Shown: positions 9,001 to 15,921 of the stretch, in pieces | Position numbering within the stretch: the stretch's first letter is position 1 | Layout: every line of letters starts with the position of its first letter | Assembly: GCA_905236455.1 (NCBI GenBank) | Contig: CAJOPT010000073.1 | Coordinates: 1 to 64,000, forward strand | Reading direction: 5' to 3' | Origin: an uncultured Prevotella sp. | GTDB taxonomy: Bacteria > Bacteroidota > Bacteroidia > Bacteroidales > Bacteroidaceae | Length of the DNA: 64,000 bases | Program-made: the position numbers and the translations under genes | Notes under the pieces: model-generated | What the model saw: the letters and a program-made list of their open reading frames with translations, nothing else | Told to the model about the DNA's origin: nothing | Databases searched by the model: none

Positions 9001-10718
9001 AACTGCCCAAGAATAAGAACAGTTTTGAGAAAGAGTTGACTCTTGGAGCAGATACGGCCATTGAGGTGAGCCATGGCAAAAAGACCAGACGTATTATCGT
9101 TAGTGCCAAGACCACCGAAGGTAAGCCTTATAAGCTTAAGTGGAAGAAGTTGAGCGACAATAAGATTAAGGTCTTTAATAAGACAGACTCAGCAATAAAG
9201 GTAAAGCTCACGGTTACCGCAAAGGAGCCGTTGGATGACAAAGGATGGTATAAGACGGCTCAGTGTCTTGCCCGCGTGATGATGATGGTGCGTAACGTAA
9301 GTTTCTCGTACCGTGATCAGTATGCTATGTCTTTGCCGGGATTCATGCCAACAGTAGGGAATGCGTTCGGTCAGACAAACTCAATGGGACTGATGTCTCC
9401 AGGTCTAGACTTCGCGTTCGGCTTGATAGATGATTGTTACATTGACAAAGCAAAGGAGAACGATTGGCTGATATCTAATGATAACGTTACTAATGCGGCG
9501 ACCAGCAAGACAGAAGACCTGCAGATACGTGCGACACTGGAACCAGTGAAAAACTTGAAGATAGATCTTAATGCCAGCCGTACGGAGACGGTGTCGAAGA
9601 GCGTGCAGTATGTGTATGAGGGCAATCCTACAACGCAGAGTGGAACCTTTACAATGACAACGCTCTCTATTGGTTCTTCCTTTGAGTCGATGGGTGACGC
9701 AAACAATGGTTATTATAGCTCTTCCTTCGAGAAGTTTGTTAATTCTCTCGAAAGCTTCCGTGGAAAGGTTCAGGCACAGTATCCTGAGAGTGGACCTCGC
9801 TCGGCAACAGCTGTCGGTGAGCAATATGGCGAGGTTAATAAGTACAGTGCCGATGTGATGATTCCTGCCTTTCTCAACACCTATACCAGTATGGGTGGCA
9901 ATGGCTTGAAGATCTTCCCGTCATTGGCAAGTGTCTTACCTAACTGGACGATTCGATATAGCGGATTGACACAGCTGCCTTGGTTCCGCGACATCTTTAA
10001 GAGTGTCAACATCAACCATTCTTATAAGAGTATATATGCGGTAGGCTCATATCAGAGCTACAGTACATGGCAAGAGTATATGAACGGACTGGGCTATGTG
10101 CGTGATGCCACAACAGACATGTTGGTTCCAAGCTCCATGTATAACGTCTCTCAAGTGAGCATTAACGAGGCATTCTCGCCACTTCTTGGTGTAGATGTGA
10201 CCTTACAGAATAATCTGACTGCTAAGTTGGAATACCGCCAGACTCGTGTACTGTCTCTCTCAATGACGAGTATACAAGTCAGCGAGGCTTTAAGTAAAGA
10301 CTGGGTTGTCGGTATGGGTTATAAAATCAATAACTTCAATCTCTTTGGTGGTGGAAACCATCGTAAGGTTAAAAGCGGAAAGAAGAATAGTGGTGACGAA
10401 GAGGGTGCAAAAAATAAGAAAAACAACACCTCAAGCAATAAGAGAGGTGGTCTTAACCATGACTTGAACCTCAGGCTCGATATCTCGTATCGCCAGCAGG
10501 CCTCGGTAACAAGAGATATCGCATCTCTTACCAGTGCCGCAAGCAATGGAAACAAGGCCTTTAAGCTTAGCTTTATGGCAGACTATACGCTCAGCCGTCT
10601 GTTGACGATGAGTCTATATTATGACATGCAGACTAACACACCATTGTTGTCTTCGAGCAGTTATCCTACGACAACTCACGACTTTGGTGTAAATATGAAA
10701 CTGTCATTGACGAGGTGA
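3072..10718 (+). CDS. sprA: Type IX secretion translocon SprA, with an in-frame repeat insertion
   Basis: At 2548 residues this is the giant outer-membrane beta-barrel translocon of the type IX secretion system (SprA/Sov family), through which cargo with C-terminal signals leaves the cell. A signal sequence (KKIWLIVLVLLCVSLLAVGG) covers residues 5-24. Residues 24-67 are encoded by palindromic repeats (PHR locus 3), so the start of the mature protein is repeat-derived (peptides such as GRLLDNVLSDFRHG). Recognisable SprA sequence starts near residue 75 and includes FGDLDQGSYDL, the plug and barrel repeats, and a C-terminus ending in alternating strands. Two lysine-rich, low-complexity loops occur near residues 1920-1985 and 2433-2465, probably extracellular or periplasmic loops. 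Start ATG at 3072. A strong hairpin overlaps the stop. Apart from the secreted protein at 47.1 kb with a type IX-like tail, no other T9SS component is seen. Confidence 0.93.
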   Translation: MNTAKKIWLIVLVLLCVSLLAVGGLRSRESAFFSGRLLDNVYRALATDGRLLDNVLSDFRHGWESAGAVPADTARNKKINMPEVEIDEEEIPDSLLHPRWPVQRTTPITFGDLDQGSYDLQRPENMKQTVEYNDTLGMYIIGNKIGGTYVEAPIMMTPEEYRKWSEKRSFSDYYRSKNQEILQTQGKEKFDFTDMHFSLGPAEKIFGPGGVRIKTQGTAELKFGATLKNIDNPSLPIRNRKTTTMDFDEKINLNVNGKVGDKVNMNLNYNTDATFDFDSQNLKLKYDGKEDEIIKLVEGGNISFPSNNSLVRGASSLFGLRTDLQFGKLKLQTVLSQKKSNSKSVSSKGGVQLTPFEIDVADYEENRHFFLSQYFRSRYDDAMKTLPNVLTGININRIEVWVTNKTGTTTNTRDIIALADLGEGSPNVLPSNSSNNIYNNVKSLPNVRDIDQASQALQGIGMSGGSDFEKLSSARLLNSSEYTINKELGYISLKTALQTDQVLAVALEYTAGGVTYQVGEFASDINDVNSALIVKSLKNTSNNPHQSNWGLMMKNVYYLASSVQKEKFRLDVKFQSDTAGVYISYIPEPQVKDMTIIKLLGADRLDNNNRTHPNGYFDFVEGYTVSNGRVFFPSAEPFGSYMYSYLVSKGISADKAAQYAFTELYDSTKTVAKQIAEKDKYTLVGQFKGTSANVISLGAYNVPQGSVVVTAGGVTLSEGSDYTVDYSAGEVTILNQSIIDAGTSVNVSLESNTDYAQSRKTMLGVNWEYDFSKNFQIGGTLQHLTEQALTTKVAMGSEPLKNTIWGLNVNWKKESQWLTNLLDKIPFLHVTQPSNISFSAEFAQLIAGQSHGTQDNASYLDDFENTKNAIDVSAPTSWIISSVPSLFKNDASYINDLQGGYHRSLLAWYNIDPLFTRRSSSLTPSHIKSDIEQLSNHYVREVYVSELYPNRDQSSYNGATSTLPILNLAYYPTERGPYNFNPNLDNRGRLSSPKDNWGGMMRKLDTNDFETANIEYIEFWLLDPFIYSSKQADASSYGGDLYINLGEMSEDILRDGKKFYESGMAVDGTQSYTETNWGRIPTQATVTYAFATTSGSRSLQDVGFNGLTDEQERQFGSYQAFLNSLNVDQDVRDSIMADPANDNYHYFRGSDYDQVQASILQRYKRINNPQGNSPDSDTRSESYDTSYKTTPDVEDINQDYTLNEYEKYYQYKVSLRPEDMVVGENFIVDKRVATPPLRNGNPDNEKVTWYQFRIPLREYTNKEGSINDFTSIRFMRMFLTGFEKPIVLRFGSLDLVRGEWRVYEQNLTNSASTSGRMAVSAVNIEENNDKTPVNYVLPPGIERAQDPTQPQLVEANEQALAMTVTNLGTGESKAVYKNTTVDLRQYKRLQMFVHANAMEQNVTNLTDNQLAVFVRLGSDYKNNYYEYEIPLKLTPPGVYDKYSRAGCEAVWPEVNMLDISLSVLTSLKKQRNQAKAAGTASYNREFSIYDENRPGNKITIMGNPTLGEVKTMIIGVRNLAGEEKTGEVWVNELRLLEYTNQGGWAAQGTLQVQMSDFGSLNLQGRYITEGFGGLEEGVSQRSKSNDGSYTVTTNLELGKFFPDKAKVSAPLYFSVSNEESRPKYNPLDTDMELKDALDAMDTRERDSLEAIAVTKVFNRNFSLSNVRVGIATKGHPMPYDPANFSFTYSHSHNHTSGETTVYENEDNWRGSINYSWTPVYKAWEPFKKIKSKSKWFDLFKRFGFNWLPQNLTFNTEMIRYYKELQERDMESTEGTSLPLIFDKQFLWNREFSLRWDLTKNFHFNFRSATHAEIEEPYAPVNKDLYPDRYAAWKDSVMTSIRNLGTPLDYNQTVTASYQLPLNQIPILDWVNADANYNSTYTWLRGTDLEDGTSLGNSITTNRTVNLNGTLNMEKLYNHFPFLKKTNDRFNKTNRSSNKRNTKKNGDKKGKDDSKGKDGNGGKEGKDENSGKDNKKKELPKNKNSFEKELTLGADTAIEVSHGKKTRRIIVSAKTTEGKPYKLKWKKLSDNKIKVFNKTDSAIKVKLTVTAKEPLDDKGWYKTAQCLARVMMMVRNVSFSYRDQYAMSLPGFMPTVGNAFGQTNSMGLMSPGLDFAFGLIDDCYIDKAKENDWLISNDNVTNAATSKTEDLQIRATLEPVKNLKIDLNASRTETVSKSVQYVYEGNPTTQSGTFTMTTLSIGSSFESMGDANNGYYSSSFEKFVNSLESFRGKVQAQYPESGPRSATAVGEQYGEVNKYSADVMIPAFLNTYTSMGGNGLKIFPSLASVLPNWTIRYSGLTQLPWFRDIFKSVNINHSYKSIYAVGSYQSYSTWQEYMNGLGYVRDATTDMLVPSSMYNVSQVSINEAFSPLLGVDVTLQNNLTAKLEYRQTRVLSLSMTSIQVSEALSKDWVVGMGYKINNFNLFGGGNHRKVKSGKKNSGDEEGAKNKKNNTSSNKRGGLNHDLNLRLDISYRQQASVTRDIASLTSAASNGNKAFKLSFMADYTLSRLLTMSLYYDMQTNTPLLSSSSYPTTTHDFGVNMKLSLTR
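3141..3270 (+). repeat. PHR locus 3: inserted in frame in sprA
   Basis: Degenerate first unit (GAGTCTGCC-ttctttagt-GGCAGACTC, then TTAGACAATGTTTATA) followed by a part unit and a better-preserved one (TTAGACAATGTTTTATC, AGACTTCCG-ccacgga-TGGGAGTCT). Forward orientation. It encodes SprA residues 24-67 directly after the signal-peptide core. No stop codon appears in the sprA frame. Confidence 0.93.
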
Positions 10719-10740
10719 TGAGGCTTGTCAATGACAGTTT
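10698..10740 (+). terminator. sprA terminator overlapping the gene end
   Basis: AAACTGTCATTGAC (10698-10711) pairs perfectly with GTCAATGACAGTTT (10727-10740), a 14-bp stem around a 15-base loop. The 5' arm lies inside the last codons of sprA. T-rich sequence follows. Confidence 0.8.
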
Positions 10741-10741
10741 T

Positions 10742-10773
10742 CGTTATTTCGTTATTTCGTTATTTCGTTATTT
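10742..10773 (+). repeat. 8-bp tandem repeat (CGTTATTT x4)
   Basis: Four exact copies of CGTTATTT directly follow the sprA terminator hairpin and lie between the convergent sprA and nadB genes. As a simple tandem repeat in non-coding DNA it is likely to vary in copy number between strains. Confidence 0.9.
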
Positions 10774-10805
10774 CATAATCCCGAAACAATCATGAAATCA
10801 GTAAT

Positions 10806-12380
10806 CTAAACATGAGGATAGTCGGTGGTGAAGTGCAGGCCGCGGCATTCCTTACGCTCTATTGCCCATCGGGTGATGAGGTAGCCTACGTTGATGATGT
10901 TGCGCAGCTCGCAGATGTCCTTGCTGGCCTTGACGCGCTTGAAGAGGGCCTCCGTCTCCTCATATATGAGGTCAAGACGGTCCCAGGCACGTTTCAGACG
11001 GAGGTCGGAACGCACAATGCCGACATAGTTCGCCATAATCTCATTAACCTCCTTGATGCTCTGGGTGATAAGTACTTTTTCTTCATTTGTCATCGTTCCG
11101 TCATCGTTCCACTTTGGCACGTTGGTATTGAAAGAATATTCGTCGACGTGCTCAAGAGAATGTCTTGCAGCTGTCTCAGCATATACCACAGCCTCAATAA
11201 GTGAGTTCGATGCCAGACGGTTGCCGCCATGCAGCCCCGTACATGAGCATTCGCCGATGGCATAGAGGCGGTTGATGCTCGAACAGCCGTTGAGGTCTAC
11301 TTTAATACCTCCACACATATAATGTGCCGCAGGACGCACTGGGATATATTCCTTTGTGATGTCAATGCCAATAGACAGACATTTGTGGTAGATATTAGGG
11401 AAGTGACGCTTTGTCTCATCAGCATCCTTATGAGTCACGTCAAGGCAAACATGGTCGATTCCGTGAATCTTCATCTCTTTGTCTATGGCGCGTGCCACAA
11501 TGTCGCGCGGAGCCAATGACAGTCTCTCATCATATTTCTCCATGAATGACTCCCCCGTAGGCAACCGAAGGATGCCGCCATAGCCGCGCATGGCCTCAGT
11601 GATGAGGAAAGCGGGATGGGTCTCGCCTACATGATGTAGTACTGTAGGGTGGAACTGTACAAACTCCATGTCGGCAACTGTTCCCTTGGCGCGATACACC
11701 ATAGCGATGCCGTCGCCTGTCGCAATGACAGGGTTGGAGGTGGTCATGTATACAGCCCCGACACCACCGGTGCACATCAGTGTCACCTTACTAAGGTATG
11801 TGTCAACTTTTTGTGTCTTTGGGTTAAGCACATAGGCGCCATAGCATTCAATATCCGGCGTGCGGCGTGTCACCTCTATGCCAAGATGGTGCTGGGTAAT
11901 AATCTCCACGGCAAAATGGTTTTCTTTGATATCAATGTTCGGATGGTTGCGTACGGCTTCCATCAGCCCTCGCTGAATCTCTGCGCCAGTGTCGTCGGCA
12001 TGATGCAGGATTCGGAATTCCGAGTGACCGCCTTCGCGGTGCAAATCGAATGAGCCATCTTTCCGCTTGTCGAAGTTCACGCCCCACCTTACTAACTCCT
12101 GAATCTGCTCTGGTGCCATCCTTACGACTTGTTCCACTGCCGCAGGGTCGGAGATATAGTCGCCTGCAATCATGGTGTCTTTGATGTGTTTCTCGAAATT
12201 GTCTACTTCCAAGTTTGTGACTGATGCTACGCCACCTTGTGCGAAAGATGTGTTAGCCTCATCGAGACTTGTCTTGCAGATAAGACAAATCTTGCCTTTA
12301 TGTGCCCGTGCGACTTTCAAAGCATAACTCATACCGGCAACGCCAGCACCGATAATCAGGAAATCGTATTTGTAGGTCAT
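10806..12380 (-). CDS. nadB: L-aspartate oxidase
   Basis: A 524-residue flavoprotein that oxidises L-aspartate to iminoaspartate, the first step of de novo NAD synthesis in the cytoplasm. The FAD-binding motif GAGVAG is at residues 11-16, followed by SFAQGGVASVT, the substrate-site stretch EGGHSEFRILHHADDTGAEI, and the HYMCGGI region typical of NadB among succinate dehydrogenase-like flavoproteins. The C-terminal helical domain is complete. The iminoaspartate consumer NadA and NadC are not in the window. Start ATG at 12378-12380 is preceded on this strand by a good promoter (12404-12434). It is divergent from the dacB-like gene. NadB is preferred over the succinate dehydrogenase or fumarate reductase A subunit because of the length and the lack of partner subunits. 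Confidence 0.94.
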   Translation of the reverse strand: MTYKYDFLIIGAGVAGMSYALKVARAHKGKICLICKTSLDEANTSFAQGGVASVTNLEVDNFEKHIKDTMIAGDYISDPAAVEQVVRMAPEQIQELVRWGVNFDKRKDGSFDLHREGGHSEFRILHHADDTGAEIQRGLMEAVRNHPNIDIKENHFAVEIITQHHLGIEVTRRTPDIECYGAYVLNPKTQKVDTYLSKVTLMCTGGVGAVYMTTSNPVIATGDGIAMVYRAKGTVADMEFVQFHPTVLHHVGETHPAFLITEAMRGYGGILRLPTGESFMEKYDERLSLAPRDIVARAIDKEMKIHGIDHVCLDVTHKDADETKRHFPNIYHKCLSIGIDITKEYIPVRPAAHYMCGGIKVDLNGCSSINRLYAIGECSCTGLHGGNRLASNSLIEAVVYAETAARHSLEHVDEYSFNTNVPKWNDDGTMTNEEKVLITQSIKEVNEIMANYVGIVRSDLRLKRAWDRLDLIYEETEALFKRVKASKDICELRNIINVGYLITRWAIERKECRGLHFTTDYPHV

Positions 12381-12403
12381 GACTTAATGATTTTACTTTT
12401 TCG

Positions 12404-12434
12404 CAAAAATAGTGCTTTTTCTTCAATCTTGCAA
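12404..12434 (-). promoter_or_regulatory. nadB promoter
   Basis: On the minus strand TTG (complement of 12432-12434) and TATTTTTG (complement of 12404-12411) are 20 bases apart, matching the Bacteroidota -33/-7 pattern. The nadB ATG is 24 bases downstream. On the plus strand TAAATTTG at 12476-12483 may serve the divergent dacB-like gene. Confidence 0.65.
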
Positions 12435-12495
12435 ATAAAACAAATCGTTTTACGCATTTAATCAGAATTTTTATATAAATTTGTACCCGAATAAT

Positions 12496-12540
12496 GGTTA
12501 GAGGAGGTCCCGCATCATGTGCGGGATGAGAGGTTAAAGG
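12496..12540 (+). repeat. TCCCGCA/TGCGGGA element, copy 2, just before dacB
   Basis: Contains the hairpin TCCCGCA-tcatg-TGCGGGA (12507-12525), flanked by GGTTAGAGGAGG and GATGAGAGGTTAAAGG. It is the inverted counterpart of 264-300. It ends four bases before the start codon of the dacB-like gene, so the hairpin would lie in the 5' leader of that mRNA. Confidence 0.7.
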
Positions 12541-12544
12541 TTAT

Positions 12545-14011
12545 ATGAATAAGAATTTGTTTTTGGCTTTTCTTGTTACGGCCTTAATGGTTCTTTCTGC
12601 TCAGGCACAGAGAGTAAGAACAATACAGCCAGATACAATACCGGCGCAAATGGTATCGCAGGATGATTGTGAGCCTTTGCCAAATGAAGAATTATCTTTC
12701 GGGTTACCTGCCGCAGACGCGACGATGCAAACCGATTCTTCATTTCTTGTGTCTGCCGTCTGCGGCGGCAGACACATAGACAATGTTTTATCAGACTTCC
12801 GCCACGGACGGAAGTCTGCCGTCTGCGGCGGCAGACACATAGACAATGTTTTATCAGACTCCCGACACGGACGGGAGTCTGCCGAATGGGACCGGTTGTT
12901 GCGTTGCCGTCTTGACGCACTGTTGAATGACCCGCTTTTTGAGACCACACAGCTTGGACTGATGGTATGGGACTTGACAGCAGACTCATGTGTGTATAAG
13001 CACAATGAGCGACAGCGTATGCGTCCTGCCTCAATAATGAAGAACCTGACTGCGGTGACAGCCATTGATGTCCTTGGGTTGGATTATCAGTTTAAGACCT
13101 CCCTCTATTACAAAGGAATGATAATTGACAGTCTCCGTACACTTGCCGGTGACATTTACTGTATCGGCGGCATGGATCCGAAGTTCGGGAGTAAGGATAT
13201 GTCTGCCTTTGTGCAGGCAATCAAGTCTTTGGGTATAGACACTATCAGGGGGAGTATCAGTTTTGATGACTCTTTCAAGGATAAAGACCGGTTAGGGTAT
13301 GGCTGGTGTTGGGATGATGACAATCCTGTTCTGACGCCTTTGCTTTGTGACAAGAAGGATGAGTTCTCATTGAGGTTCCTGAGCGAATTGCGCAGGGCGG
13401 GCATCATTATGATTGGTGGGGGAGTACAAAATTCCACAGTACCTATAGGGTCAAGCAAACTCATATGTGAACGGCGGCATTCCATAAAGGAGATTATTAC
13501 GCAGACACTCAAGGAAAGCGACAATCTCTTTGCCGAATCGTTGTTTTATAACATCGCAGCTGCTACTAGTAATAAAGGGATATCCAAAGGAGCCTCTTCG
13601 AAACAAGCCCGCACAGCCGTGAGGCAGGTACTTGCCAAGGCAGGGGTAAACACCAGTGAGGATGATATTGCAGATGGCTCCGGACTCTCCTTGTATAATT
13701 ACGTTACGCCAAACCTGGAAGTACAGTTGTTGAGATATGCATGGAGACACAAGGATATTTATGCGTTCTTGTCTACCGCTTTGCCTGTCGCAGGTGTCGA
13801 TGGGACTCTGAAGAGTCGGATGAAGAACACAGCCGCATGGAAAAAGATATTCGCAAAGACAGGCACTGTTACTGGTGTGAGCTCTCTTGCCGGATATGCG
13901 CAGGCTGCCAATGGGCATGTCTTATGTTTCTGTATCATTAACCAGGGAATAAGTAAAACCAGTGACGGCAGGCGCTTCCAAGACAAAGTGTGTGCCGCCA
14001 TGTGTCAATAA
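12545..14011 (+). CDS. dacB: D-alanyl-D-alanine carboxypeptidase (PBP4 / peptidase S13) with two repeat-derived inserts
   Basis: A 488-residue periplasmic penicillin-binding protein of family S13 that trims or cross-cuts peptidoglycan peptides. A signal peptide (LFLAFLVTALMVLSAQAQ) is at the N-terminus. The three active-site motifs are present: SIMK (Ser163, Lys166), SDN (325-327) and KTG (438-440), so the enzyme should be active. Residues 47-66 come from a 60-nt palindromic element and residues 70-114 from two units of the 63-nt PHR repeat (peptides CGGRHIDNVLSDFRHGRK twice). These inserts lie between the signal peptide and the catalytic domain. Without them the protein would be about 420 residues. 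Start ATG at 12545, four bases after a hairpin element. It is followed 50 bases later by ftcD, which is functionally unrelated. Confidence 0.9.
   Translation: MNKNLFLAFLVTALMVLSAQAQRVRTIQPDTIPAQMVSQDDCEPLPNEELSFGLPAADATMQTDSSFLVSAVCGGRHIDNVLSDFRHGRKSAVCGGRHIDNVLSDSRHGRESAEWDRLLRCRLDALLNDPLFETTQLGLMVWDLTADSCVYKHNERQRMRPASIMKNLTAVTAIDVLGLDYQFKTSLYYKGMIIDSLRTLAGDIYCIGGMDPKFGSKDMSAFVQAIKSLGIDTIRGSISFDDSFKDKDRLGYGWCWDDDNPVLTPLLCDKKDEFSLRFLSELRRAGIIMIGGGVQNSTVPIGSSKLICERRHSIKEIITQTLKESDNLFAESLFYNIAAATSNKGISKGASSKQARTAVRQVLAKAGVNTSEDDIADGSGLSLYNYVTPNLEVQLLRYAWRHKDIYAFLSTALPVAGVDGTLKSRMKNTAAWKKIFAKTGTVTGVSSLAGYAQAANGHVLCFCIINQGISKTSDGRRFQDKVCAAMCQ
12684..12743 (+). repeat. 60-nt element with inverted ends ATGAAGAAT/ATTCTTCAT, copy in dacB
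   Basis: The block is bounded by a perfect 9-bp inverted repeat, ATGAAGAAT (12684-12692) and ATTCTTCAT (12735-12743). Its inside is similar to the non-coding block 21918-21978 (shared words GTTACC, GATGC and CCGATTCTTCAT). It codes for about residues 47-66 of the carboxypeptidase. Confidence 0.75.
12751..12884 (+). repeat. PHR locus 4: two exact units inside dacB
   Basis: Hairpin A begins at 12751 and 12814, an exact 63-nt period. The loops are TCTGCGG. The first B is CTTCCG/CGGAAG and the second is CTCCCG/CGGGAG. Forward orientation. The dacB frame is open through both units and encodes about residues 70-114. Confidence 0.96.
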
Positions 14012-14061
14012 AATTAAGAATGAAGAATTAAGAATACTAACCTCTAACCTTTAAACTTTAA

Positions 14062-15870
14062 ATGAACAAACAAAGGATTATTGAATGTGTCCCGAATTTC
14101 AGCGAGGGGCGCGATATGAATGTTATCAAGCAGATTACCGATGTTATTGAGGCTGTAGAAGACGTTAAGCTGCTTGATGTTGATCCGGGAGAAGCAACCA
14201 ATCGTACCGTAGTTACTTTTGTAGGCTCTCCCGAGGCAGTTGTAGAGGCAGCCTTCCAGGCAGTGGCAAAAGCAGGACAACTTATTGACATGCGGAAACA
14301 TCATGGCGCTCACCCGCGTATGGGAGCGACAGATGTCTTACCTCTGATTCCTGTCACTGGCATAACCTTAGAGGAATGTGCAGAGCTGGCACGGCAGCTG
14401 GCGCATCGTATTGCCGATGAACTGAGAATTCCATGCTACTGTTATGAAGCCGCCGCTTATACCCCGGAGCGTAAAAACCTTGCCGTATGTAGAGAGGGTG
14501 AGTATGAAGCTTTGAAGGAAAAGCTTACTACAGAAGGAAAACAGCCAGACTGCATGCCTGATATTAGTGAGCAGTCTGCCGTCATAGATTCGCATTTCAT
14601 GCAGACAGGCTGTACGGCTGTGGGTGCCCGTGACTTCCTGATTGCCGTAAACTTTAATCTTAACACCACTTCTACCCGTCGCGCCAACGCCATTGCGTTT
14701 GATGTGCGGGAGAAAGGTCGTCCCATGCGTGAAGGCAATCCCATTACAGGTAAGATCCTTCGTTATGAGAACGGTGAGCCTATTATGAGACCAGGAACGT
14801 TGAAGTGCACAAAAGCCATTGGCTGGTATATTGATGAATATGGTATTGCACAGGTGTCAATGAATATTACAAATCTGAATGTCACTCCGTTGCATGTGGC
14901 TTTTGACGAGGTCTGCCGTTGTGCCTCAAATCGTGGTGTTCGTGTAACAGGAACAGAGATCGTCGGCCTTATTCCCAAAAAGACCTTGATTGATGCGGGG
15001 AAGTATTTTTTAGAGAAGCAACATCGTTCAACTGGTATCCCTGAAGCGGACATCGTAAAGATTGCGGTCAAGTCAATGGGACTCGATGACTTCTGTCCGC
15101 GGCAGAAGTCATATAAAACATCGTGTCTGTCGCCACAGACGACAGACTGGAAACCTTTCAATCCCAAAGAGAAGGTTATTGAGTATATGCTTGAAGACGA
15201 TAATAAAGAAACGCATAGACTGGTTGATCTGACTGCAAAAGAGTTTGCTGAGGAAACTTCAAGAGAGAGTCCTGCTCCTGGCGGTGGTACGATAGCCGCC
15301 TATATTGGAGCATTGGGTGCCGCGTTGGGTACAATGGTTGCCAACCTGTCGAGCCATAAGGCAGGATGGGATGACCGCTGGCAAGAGTTCAGCCGTTATG
15401 CTGACCAAGGTCAGGAACTGATGTCAGAGCTTTTACGTCTGGTAGATGAAGACACGGAGGCTTTCAATCGTATAATGGCAGCCTTTGGTATGCCTAAGAA
15501 TACAGATGAAGAGCGACAGGTCCGCTCTGCTGCGATACAGGAGGCTACGCTCTATGCCGCACAGGTGCCTTTGCGAACAATGAAAGCGTCATTACGTGTC
15601 TTTGAGCTCTGTCGAGTCATGGCAGAGACAGGGAATCCTAACAGCGTCAGTGATGCTGGCGTGGGAGCCTTGGCAGCCCGTGCAGCTGTATTGGGTGCCG
15701 GCTTGAATGTGAAAATCAATGCGGGGTCTTTAAAGGCTACAAAGTCTAATAGTCTGCCGCCGCAGACGGCAGATATGGCAACTCAACTCATCGACGAGGC
15801 AGACTCCTTAATAAAGATTGCTAATGCGGAGGAGACCGCTGTTATGGAAATCGTAAACTCAAAACTCTGA
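14062..15870 (+). CDS. ftcD: Glutamate formimidoyltransferase / formimidoyl-THF cyclodeaminase fusion, with two repeat inserts
   Basis: A 602-residue bifunctional enzyme that moves the formimino group of N-formimino-L-glutamate to tetrahydrofolate and then releases ammonia to give methenyl-THF. This is the last step of the histidine-to-glutamate route here. The formiminotransferase domain covers about residues 1-340, with the catalytic His region MRKHHGAHPRMG (His80/His81). The cyclodeaminase domain starts near 385 (SPAPGGGTIAAYIGALG). Residues 342-362 are encoded by a PHR repeat (QKSYKTSCLSPQTTDW) placed exactly in the linker between domains, where KPFNPKEKVIEYML resumes. A second fragment encodes residues 561-571 (SNSLPPQTAD) near the C-terminus. 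First gene of the ftcD-hutU-hutH-hutI cluster, 51 bases before hutU. No hutG is needed for this pathway form. Confidence 0.94.
   Translation: MNKQRIIECVPNFSEGRDMNVIKQITDVIEAVEDVKLLDVDPGEATNRTVVTFVGSPEAVVEAAFQAVAKAGQLIDMRKHHGAHPRMGATDVLPLIPVTGITLEECAELARQLAHRIADELRIPCYCYEAAAYTPERKNLAVCREGEYEALKEKLTTEGKQPDCMPDISEQSAVIDSHFMQTGCTAVGARDFLIAVNFNLNTTSTRRANAIAFDVREKGRPMREGNPITGKILRYENGEPIMRPGTLKCTKAIGWYIDEYGIAQVSMNITNLNVTPLHVAFDEVCRCASNRGVRVTGTEIVGLIPKKTLIDAGKYFLEKQHRSTGIPEADIVKIAVKSMGLDDFCPRQKSYKTSCLSPQTTDWKPFNPKEKVIEYMLEDDNKETHRLVDLTAKEFAEETSRESPAPGGGTIAAYIGALGAALGTMVANLSSHKAGWDDRWQEFSRYADQGQELMSELLRLVDEDTEAFNRIMAAFGMPKNTDEERQVRSAAIQEATLYAAQVPLRTMKASLRVFELCRVMAETGNPNSVSDAGVGALAARAAVLGAGLNVKINAGSLKATKSNSLPPQTADMATQLIDEADSLIKIANAEETAVMEIVNSKL
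15086..15147 (-). repeat. PHR locus 5: in the ftcD interdomain linker
   Basis: Reverse orientation: B' TGACTTCTG-tccgcgg-CAGAAGTCA (15087-15111), a 13-base linker TATAAAACATCGT, then A' GTCTGTCG-ccacaga-CGACAGAC (15125-15147). Both stems carry paired substitutions relative to other copies. The linker is six bases shorter than usual, which keeps the ftcD frame. Confidence 0.9.
15743..15774 (-). repeat. PHR locus 6: fragment near the 3' end of ftcD
   Basis: The linker end GTCTAATA followed by hairpin A' GTCTGCCG-ccgcaga-CGGCAGA. Reverse orientation. Read in the same translational frame as locus 5 and the GH95 copies, it gives SLPPQTAD. Confidence 0.88.
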
Positions 15871-15921
15871 AGCGTGAAGACTTATATATACGAAACCTGA
15901 GAACCTAAAATAGAACCTTAT

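Noticed and set aside
12576-13065. Long antisense frames of 152 and 154 codons over the dacB repeats (and similar ones at 26484-26795)
   Set aside because: They exist because the palindromic repeats keep several frames open; they have no promoter, domain or codon signature, and the sense gene has all its catalytic motifs.
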